DNA of 7,533 nt from Bacteroidota bacterium (GTDB lineage Bacteria > Bacteroidota > Ignavibacteria > UBA10030): positions 4,030-11,562 of the forward strand of contig DOWV01000142.1 in NCBI GenBank assembly GCA_003519375.1, given 5' to 3'. Of the stretch, positions 1 through 4,557 are shown piece after piece. The notes under the pieces are model-generated. The model saw nothing but the letters and a program-made list of their open reading frames with translations. It did not search any database and was not told the origin of the DNA. Position 1 is the stretch's first letter, and every line of letters begins with the position of its first letter. The translations under genes were made by a program, and so were the position numbers.

Positions 1-3
1 TAA

Positions 4-31
4 TACTCCGCTACTTACTACTTACAATATC
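4..31. repeat. Heptamer-phased spacer upstream of the ABC ATPase gene
   Basis: The short leader before the first gene reads as four consecutive 7-base units: TACTCCG (4), CTACTTA (11), CTACTTA (18) and CAATATC (25). The two middle units are identical. The array ends one base before the ATG at 33, and no Shine-Dalgarno-like purine run is present. On the opposite strand the central units read as TAAGTAG repeats, close to the GTAAGNN units found in the 981-1199 gap. The window edge cuts the region, so its full extent is unknown. Confidence 0.5.
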
Positions 32-32
32 C

Positions 33-980
33 ATGGCAATTACAGTTCGCAATCTGACGAAATTCTACGGCCACGAGAAGGCTGTGAACGATATCTCGTT
101 CGACGTCAAGACCGGTGAGATCCTTGGCTTCCTTGGACCAAACGGTGCCGGCAAGACGACGACGATGAAGATCATCACGTGCTACATGCCGCCGACATCA
201 GGGAGCGTTGACGTTGACGGATACTCCATCGCCGATCATTCGCTCGAGGTCCGGCGCAAGATTGGCTACCTGCCTGAATTGAATCCGCTCTACTTCGACA
301 TGAACGTCCTCGAGTACCTTGAGTACGCCGCGCAACTGCACCAGTTGGACAAGACGAGAACAAAACAACAGCTCTCGCTCATGATCGAGGTTTGCGGGCT
401 TAAAAGTGTCCGGCACAAAGACATCGGCGAGCTCTCCAAAGGCTACCGCCAGCGTGTGGGACTTGCCCAGGCAATGATTCATGAGCCAGACGTGCTGATC
501 CTCGATGAACCGACGAGCGGATTGGATCCGAATCAGATCGTCGAGATTCGAAATCTCATCAAACAGCTGGGACGAGCGAAGACGGTTGTTCTCTCGACGC
601 ACATTCTTTCTGAAGTAACGGCGACGTGCGACCGGGTCATCATCATCAACAAAGGGCAAATCGTTGCAGACGGTACACCGTCCGAGTTGCAGGATAAATT
701 CCAGGGATCTGAAATCGTCGCTCTCGAGCTGAGAGCCTCCGTGCAGAATGCGATGGCCGAGCTCTTCCCGAAAATTCAGGCAGTTCCCGGCGTTCAATCG
801 GTCGAATACGGCGGTGCGAACGGAGACGTCCACAAATTCTCGATTCATTCTCTGAAGGGGAGCGACGTCCGGGAAGATCTGTTCAGAAAAGCCGTCAGCG
901 AAAAATGGGTCCTGCTGGAAATGGGAAGGAAGGGTACGAGCCTGGAGGATGTGTTCCATCAGCTGACGAAGAATCAGTGA
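33..980 (+). CDS. gldA-like: ABC transporter ATP-binding protein, GldA/CcmA type
   Basis: This 315-aa cytoplasmic ATPase should power the membrane complex encoded by the next genes. Visible motifs are Walker A at residues 35-42 (GPNGAGKT), a Q-loop region at 78-88 where the usual Gln is Glu82 (YLPE, as I recall for GldA-type ATPases), the signature LSKGYRQR at 134-141, Walker B at 154-160 (VLILDEP, catalytic Glu159), the D-loop SGLDP at 162-166 and the switch His190. About 100 further residues end in SLEDVFHQLT, typical of ABC-2 export ATPases. The ATG at 33 gives the standard N-terminus for the family, but there is no Shine-Dalgarno before it. The downstream permease and GldG-type gene support GldA. 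The cluster is not restricted to gliding bacteria, and the substrate cannot be read from sequence, so the symbol denotes homology and not a gliding role. Confidence 0.93.
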   Translation: MAITVRNLTKFYGHEKAVNDISFDVKTGEILGFLGPNGAGKTTTMKIITCYMPPTSGSVDVDGYSIADHSLEVRRKIGYLPELNPLYFDMNVLEYLEYAAQLHQLDKTRTKQQLSLMIEVCGLKSVRHKDIGELSKGYRQRVGLAQAMIHEPDVLILDEPTSGLDPNQIVEIRNLIKQLGRAKTVVLSTHILSEVTATCDRVIIINKGQIVADGTPSELQDKFQGSEIVALELRASVQNAMAELFPKIQAVPGVQSVEYGGANGDVHKFSIHSLKGSDVREDLFRKAVSEKWVLLEMGRKGTSLEDVFHQLTKNQ

Positions 981-988
981 AGAGCCTG

Positions 989-1033
989 CCCTGAGCGAAG
1001 TGCCGAGCGAAAGCGAGGCAAGGAGTCGAAGGG
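989..1033. repeat. Nested imperfect palindrome with tandem G-A mismatches
   Basis: The outer arms are CCCTGAGC (989-996) and GTCGAAGGG (1025-1033). CCCT pairs with AGGG, followed by two opposed G-A/A-G mismatches and a G-C pair. Nested inside, 1001-1020 folds the same way: TGCC (1001-1004) with GGCA (1017-1020), then G1005-A1016 and A1006-G1015 mismatches, then GC/GC, closed by a GAAA loop (1009-1012). Removing 1001-1025 joins the arms into a 20-mer. I recall closely similar CCCTGAGC...GTCGAAGGG sequences as common intergenic repeats in several phyla, but could not search. There is no T-run, so it is not a standard intrinsic terminator. It starts 9 bp after the ATPase stop. Confidence 0.6.
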
Positions 1034-1107
1034 TTAGACGTAAGTACGCAGACTGTGCTTTGGCGGTAAGACGATAGACGTTAGACGGCAGACGCCAGGG
1101 TGAAGCT
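1033..1107. repeat. Degenerate heptamer array, GNNAGAC family
   Basis: From 1066 six 7-base units run without interruption: GTAAGAC (1066), GATAGAC (1073), GTTAGAC (1080), GGCAGAC (1087), then the decayed GCCAGGG (1094) and TGAAGCT (1101). A looser set precedes it: GTTAGAC at 1033, an 8-base unit at 1040 and a 6-base unit at 1048. The stretch is noncoding on the + strand. A small hairpin, CCAGGG/CTCTGG with a 5-base loop (1095-1111, one G-T pair), overlaps its end. No promoter or RNA gene is recognisable. Confidence 0.6.
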
Positions 1108-1168
1108 CTGGTGGTAAGAAGTAAGAGCGCGGAAAGCGCCCTGGTGGTAAGACGACAGACGTTAGACG
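1065..1168. repeat. Pair of 23-bp direct repeats plus a 12-bp direct repeat
   Basis: Bases 1065-1087 and 1146-1168 are the same 23-mer except for one T/C difference (at 1075 and 1156), with starts 81 bp apart. Between and beside them the 12-mer CTGGTGGTAAGA occurs at 1108-1119 and again at 1141-1152. Two more units, GTAAGAA (1114) and GTAAGAG (1121), sit between, and a small GCGC/GCGC hairpin (1127-1139) lies before the second copy. The layout suggests duplication of a repeat-bearing segment inside the spacer. Confidence 0.65.
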
Positions 1169-1195
1169 AAATTCAAAACTGCAAACTGAAAACTC
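1147..1195. repeat. Seven in-register heptamers running to the permease start
   Basis: Seven units occupy 1147-1195 in one unbroken 7-base register: GTAAGAC (1147), GACAGAC (1154), GTTAGAC (1161), GAAATTC (1168), AAAACTG (1175), CAAACTG (1182) and AAAACTC (1189). The first three belong to the GNNAGAC family and the last three to a different NAAACTG family. The register is kept across the switch. The array ends four bases before the ATG at 1200, and no Shine-Dalgarno sequence is visible. Confidence 0.65.
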
Positions 1196-1199
1196 TCTT

Positions 1200-1934
1200 A
1201 TGACTCAAGCTCAGTTTCGAACCTCGGCCGGTAACATTAATGCAATCATGCGGCGGGAAGTCAAATCGTATTTCAATTCCGCCATCGCATATGTGGTCAT
1301 CGTTGTCTTCCTTGCGATCGTCGGATGGTTCCATACAAGCAATCTCTTTCTTTCCAATGTCGCCACGATGCGGCTGCTCTTTGAACTCGTCCCCATCGTC
1401 TTTCTGTTCGTGGTGCCCGCAGTCACCATGCGCCTTCTCTCTGAAGAGAAGAAAAGCGGAACGATTGAGTTGCTGACGACCAAACCGCTTCACGATGCAG
1501 AAATCGTACTGGGAAAATTCCTGGCTGCCTGGGCGCTCATCGGCGTTGCGCTGCTCCTGACGCTCGTCTACTACATAACCATTGCCGCCCTCGGCAAGAT
1601 CGACAATGGACCGGTCGTCGGAGGGTACCTGGGATTGATGCTGATGGCAGGAGTGTATGTCGCCATCGGACTTCTTGCCTCGAGCCTGACAGAGAACCAG
1701 GTGATTGCGTTCATCATCGGATTCGTCTTCGTGTTCACGCTGTTCATGCTCGACAAAGTGCTCATTTACATTCCAGACGCGTTTGCGAGTATCGTCGAGT
1801 TTCTGGGCATTGACTATCATTTCGGAAACGTTGCAAGGGGTGTGATTGACAGCCGGGATCTTATCTACTTCTTCTCTTTGCTTGGATTTATGTTGTACCT
1901 CACCGTCGTCTCGCTTGGCAGGCGCAAATGGTAG
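1200..1934 (+). CDS. gldF-like: ABC-2 type transporter permease, GldF type
   Basis: This 244-aa protein should be the membrane-spanning subunit partnered with the ATPase encoded upstream. Six hydrophobic segments are visible at about residues 27-44, 59-75, 107-129, 141-163, 167-184 and 220-240. Between segments 2 and 3 lies the conserved MRLLSEEKKSGTIELL stretch (77-92), a hallmark of GldF/NosY-like ABC-2 permeases. A second family-typical stretch, FGNVARGVIDSRD, is at 208-220. The ATG at 1200 gives a short N-terminal tail. Met17 (ATG at 1248) is an alternative start, and neither has a clear ribosome site. A 219-bp spacer with repeats separates it from the ATPase gene, and the GldG-type gene follows after 64 bp. 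Family assignment is firm; the transported substrate is unknown. Confidence 0.9.
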   Translation: MTQAQFRTSAGNINAIMRREVKSYFNSAIAYVVIVVFLAIVGWFHTSNLFLSNVATMRLLFELVPIVFLFVVPAVTMRLLSEEKKSGTIELLTTKPLHDAEIVLGKFLAAWALIGVALLLTLVYYITIAALGKIDNGPVVGGYLGLMLMAGVYVAIGLLASSLTENQVIAFIIGFVFVFTLFMLDKVLIYIPDAFASIVEFLGIDYHFGNVARGVIDSRDLIYFFSLLGFMLYLTVVSLGRRKW

Positions 1935-1935
1935 A

Positions 1936-1977
1936 ACAATTGTCAATTGTGAATGGTCAACGGAGAATTGATAATCG
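1936..1977. repeat. Six tandem degenerate heptamers, consensus WNAATTG
   Basis: The spacer before the GldG-type gene starts, two bases after the permease stop codon ends, with ACAATTG (1936), TCAATTG (1943), TGAATGG (1950), TCAACGG (1957), AGAATTG (1964) and ATAATCG (1971). Each unit has A-A at positions 3-4 and G at position 7. A weaker unit, ATTATTG, is at 1981-1987. At 1987-1993 GGTGATC could pair with the 16S tail and act as a weak ribosome site for the ATG at 1999. Confidence 0.65.
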
Positions 1978-1998
1978 GACATTATTGGTGATCGGAAT

Positions 1999-3546
1999 AT
2001 GAAGATACAGAAGACGCAGACGCTCATCAGAGTTGCATTGATTCTTGGGATTCTGATCGTTCTCAATTTTATTTCAATCCGCTTGTTTGGAAGACTCGAT
2101 CTCACGTCGCAGGGGGTGTACACGCTCTCTGACGCGAGCAAGAAGCTCGTCGGATCCCTGGATGACCGTGTAACGGTGAAGGCTTTCTTCACGGAAGACC
2201 TTCCGGCCCCGTACAACAACAACCGTCGCGCCGTGCTCGACATCCTCAATGACTACAAAGCATATTCGGGCGGCAATCTCCAGTACGAGTTCATCAATCC
2301 TCAGGGAGAAAAAGGCGAGCAGGACGCGCAGCAGCAGGGGATTGCGCCGGTTCAGGTTCAGGTTGTCAACGAAGACAAACTTGAGGTCAAACGCGGATAT
2401 CTAGGTCTGGTGATGATGTATGAAGATCGGAAGGAGGTTCTTCCCGTTATTCAGAATCTGAGTTCGCTCGAGTACGATATGAGCAGCGCCCTCAAACGCC
2501 TGACGAACAGAACCAGGAAGAAAATCGGCTTTACGACGGGACATGGCGAGACTGAAATGTCGGGTATGCGTCAGATCTCAGAGGTCATCGCGCAACAATA
2601 TGAGATTACACCCGTCGATCTGAGCAAGGGAGAGCCGGTGCCGGCCGATGTTGCAGCGTTAATCGTCATCGCACCGTCCAGCCGATTCCAGGACAGTGCC
2701 AGGTACCAGCTCGATCAGTACCTCATGCGGGGAGGCAAAATCGCCTTCCTGTTGAACCGTGTCAATGCAAACCTGCAAATGCGGATGGGGCAGCCGCTGG
2801 ATGTTGGACTCGACGATCTTCTCCTCGAATACGGCGTGCGCGTGAATCCGGATCTCGTCCGCGATGCACAATGCGCAAACATTTCGGTGATGCAACAGCA
2901 AGGATCGTTCACGTTCCAGAGCCAGGTGCCGTTTCCGTATATCCCTGTGGCGTCGAATTTCAACACGACCAATCCACTCGTGAAGGACCTTCAGAGCGTG
3001 ATATTCCACTTTGCCAGCTCGATCGATACCTCGGGTGCGGCTGCAAAGGGGTTGAGGGAGGAAGTCCTCGTGCGGTCGTCGAAACAGAGCGGCCGTCTGA
3101 CAGGGTTTTTCATGATTGATCCGTTCCAGCGCTATGCGCCTGCAGATCTGGCAGAAGTTGGAATCCCGCTCGCCGTGCACGTGGAAGGTTCCTTCAAGAG
3201 CTTCTTCGCCGGCAAAGAGCCTGCGGCAGCCGTGACCGCGAGCCCCGAAACCCGGGTGATTGTGGTGGGTGACGGCGACTTCATGAAGGACGACTTTCTT
3301 GGCAACCGCGGTAACATCACCTTCTTTGCCAACATCGTCGACTACCTCGCCGATGATGCCGGGCTGATTACCATCCGATCGAAGAACGTTGCCGCTCCGC
3401 CGCTCGATCAGGTTTCTGACGGCACGAAGAAAATCCTGAAGTATTCGAACCTCCTGGGACCCCCTCTCATCATTGTCGCCTACGGCCTCTACCGATGGCG
3501 TCGGCGCGTGACGTTCAAGAAATTTATGGAGGCACAATCAGTATGA
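1999..3546 (+). CDS. gldG-like: GldG-type ABC transporter auxiliary protein
   Basis: This 515-aa protein has one N-terminal membrane segment (about residues 9-28), a large domain predicted outside the cytoplasmic membrane, and a C-terminal membrane segment (about 484-498) followed by a basic tail (RWRRR). Immediately after the first helix, residues near 29-50 (LFGRLDLTSQGVYTLSDASK) are the characteristic start of the GldG/ABC-type auxiliary family. Other family-like points are TGHGE at 180-184 and VVGDGDF at 422-428 near the end of the soluble part. Its position after the ATPase and permease genes fits the GldA-F-G order, where it is thought to be part of the transporter complex. Its biochemical role is not established. 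Its last four bases overlap the next start (ATGA), indicating coupled translation. Confidence 0.88.
   Translation: MKIQKTQTLIRVALILGILIVLNFISIRLFGRLDLTSQGVYTLSDASKKLVGSLDDRVTVKAFFTEDLPAPYNNNRRAVLDILNDYKAYSGGNLQYEFINPQGEKGEQDAQQQGIAPVQVQVVNEDKLEVKRGYLGLVMMYEDRKEVLPVIQNLSSLEYDMSSALKRLTNRTRKKIGFTTGHGETEMSGMRQISEVIAQQYEITPVDLSKGEPVPADVAALIVIAPSSRFQDSARYQLDQYLMRGGKIAFLLNRVNANLQMRMGQPLDVGLDDLLLEYGVRVNPDLVRDAQCANISVMQQQGSFTFQSQVPFPYIPVASNFNTTNPLVKDLQSVIFHFASSIDTSGAAAKGLREEVLVRSSKQSGRLTGFFMIDPFQRYAPADLAEVGIPLAVHVEGSFKSFFAGKEPAAAVTASPETRVIVVGDGDFMKDDFLGNRGNITFFANIVDYLADDAGLITIRSKNVAAPPLDQVSDGTKKILKYSNLLGPPLIIVAYGLYRWRRRVTFKKFMEAQSV
3528..3532 (+). promoter_or_regulatory. Ribosome binding site for the DUF4340-type gene
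   Basis: GGAGG lies 10 bases before the ATG at 3543, inside the end of the GldG-type gene. Together with the ATGA stop/start overlap it selects 3543 over the upstream in-frame ATG at 3495, which would add 16 residues ahead of the membrane anchor. Confidence 0.75.
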
Positions 3547-4433
3547 ATCGTAACACCCTCATGCTGCTGGGATTCCTTGCGGTACTTATTGTGATTGCCT
3601 ACCTTGTGATGCAGAAACCGGGTGAGAAGAGCTCGACCGGAGAAGGCGAATACCTCATCTCGGTCGATTCGCTTGCTGTTGACCGGGTCGAAATCAAATC
3701 ACCGGCATCGCATGTCGTGCTGGTGAAAAAGGGGGTCGAGTGGTTTATGGAACGCCCTGTTGCTTACAGGGCAGACCAGGGAAGCGTCGCACAGCTCATT
3801 CACGAAATGAAGCTCCTCGAGAGGAAGAGCACCGTTTCGGGCAAGCCCGAAAAACACTCCGTCTTCCAGGTAGATTCGACAGGAACTCAGGTCACGACGT
3901 ATGAAACGGGCTCAGAGAAGGCCTCGTTCGTCATCGGAAAAATGGGCGGCAGTTACCTGGAGTCTTACGGCCGCCTTGCTTCTTCCAATGAAGTATTGCT
4001 GGTCTCGGGCGGATCACCGATGACGTTCAACAAAGCGGTGAAGGAATGGCGCGATCGCACAATCGCTGCTCCTGCGCGTGAGACAATCAGGGATGTGAGA
4101 TATCAGTACGGCGACACGGTCTTCGTGCTCGCATTCACCGACAGTGCATGGATGGTGGGGAAAGACTCCACGCAGGAGTGGGTTGTGAATAATTTGATTT
4201 CAACCCTCACCAACGTCCAGGCAGACGACTTCATCGATGCTCCCGCCGTTCGTTCGTCAAAACCCTCCGCGCAAATCACCTACGCTGGAACACAAATCAC
4301 CTTCTTTTACGTCAAAGAAGGAGACAAGTACCTCGTTCAGTGTTCCTCCACGCCGCAATGGTTTGAGATGCAGAGCTGGCGCGCAAATCAGATCCTCAAG
4401 CGAAAAAGCGATATCATCAAGAACGTTCGGTAG
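3543..4433 (+). CDS. DUF4340-type membrane-anchored protein, function unknown
   Basis: This 296-aa protein starts with a single hydrophobic anchor (about residues 5-23, LMLLGFLAVLIVIAYLVM) and continues as a soluble domain presumably on the periplasmic face. The body alternates short beta-rich stretches with phrases such as VDRVEIKSP, FVIGKMGG and the ending region WFEMQSW. These match my memory of DUF4340 proteins, which are often found next to GldG-type genes. No catalytic motif is visible. The start at 3543 overlaps the preceding stop by four bases and has a good ribosome site, so it should be made in step with the GldG-type protein and probably belongs to the same complex. That is an inference from context; the family has no defined biochemical function that I know of. 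Confidence 0.82.
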   Translation: MNRNTLMLLGFLAVLIVIAYLVMQKPGEKSSTGEGEYLISVDSLAVDRVEIKSPASHVVLVKKGVEWFMERPVAYRADQGSVAQLIHEMKLLERKSTVSGKPEKHSVFQVDSTGTQVTTYETGSEKASFVIGKMGGSYLESYGRLASSNEVLLVSGGSPMTFNKAVKEWRDRTIAAPARETIRDVRYQYGDTVFVLAFTDSAWMVGKDSTQEWVVNNLISTLTNVQADDFIDAPAVRSSKPSAQITYAGTQITFFYVKEGDKYLVQCSSTPQWFEMQSWRANQILKRKSDIIKNVR

Positions 4434-4459
4434 AACCGGCGCTCACGACCAGAATGCAC

Positions 4460-4479
4460 TCCCGCGCGGGAATAATTCC
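4460..4479. other. Two overlapping palindromes in the inter-operon gap
   Basis: TCCCGCGCGGGA (4460-4471) is a perfect 12-bp palindrome. GGAATAATTCC (4469-4479) is a perfect 11-base palindrome around a central A. They share bases 4469-4471, so as RNA hairpins they exclude each other. Neither is followed by a T-run, which argues against a canonical terminator. They lie 26 bp after the stop of the DUF4340-type gene and could be a regulator site or a weak 3'-end structure. Confidence 0.45.
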
Positions 4480-4510
4480 TTGCTTGGGGGTTCAAATTTC
4501 GTTAATTTTC
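4480..4510 (+). promoter_or_regulatory. Possible Bacteroidota-type promoter for the chaperone genes
   Basis: TTG at 4480-4482 and TAATTTTC at 4503-4510 are separated by 20 bases. This approximates the Bacteroidota primary-sigma pattern (TTG near -33, TAnnTTTG near -7), with the final G replaced by C. The region is AT-rich and lies 48 bp before the chaperone gene start, which has its own GGAG at 4549-4552. The match is weak, and the organism's promoter consensus is unknown. Confidence 0.3.
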
Positions 4511-4557
4511 AACGTTTTAGCGTCTACCCACTTCACTAAAAACCCTTTGGAGACTGA

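Noticed and set aside
198..959. Minus-strand open frame of 253 codons opposite the ATPase gene
   Set aside because: It lies wholly within a gene with all ABC ATPase motifs, and no family features are visible in the antisense product.
989..1033. Intrinsic transcription terminator after the ATPase gene
   Set aside because: The stems are short and interrupted by mismatches, and no T-run follows. The next genes belong to the same functional unit.
1033..1195. CRISPR array
   Set aside because: Repeats are short and degenerate, the two 23-bp copies are not part of a regular repeat-spacer series, and there are no cas genes.
1173..2249. Long open frame of 358 codons on the minus strand across the permease, spacer and GldG-type gene
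   Set aside because: It is antisense to two well-supported genes, its product is rich in charged and His residues with no recognisable domain, and it spans the spacer repeats. It is a shadow frame.
2659..3537. Minus-strand open frame of 292 codons opposite the GldG-type gene
   Set aside because: The antisense product is His/Arg-rich with no domain, and the + strand frame is a clear family member.
3495..3542. Earlier ATG start for the DUF4340-type protein
   Set aside because: It would place 16 polar residues before the membrane anchor and overlap the GldG-type gene by 52 bp. The ATG at 3543 has GGAGG upstream and the typical ATGA overlap.
4416..4445. Hairpin terminator around the DUF4340-type stop codon (CGGT/ACCG)
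   Set aside because: The stem is only four pairs with a three-base loop, and no T-run follows.
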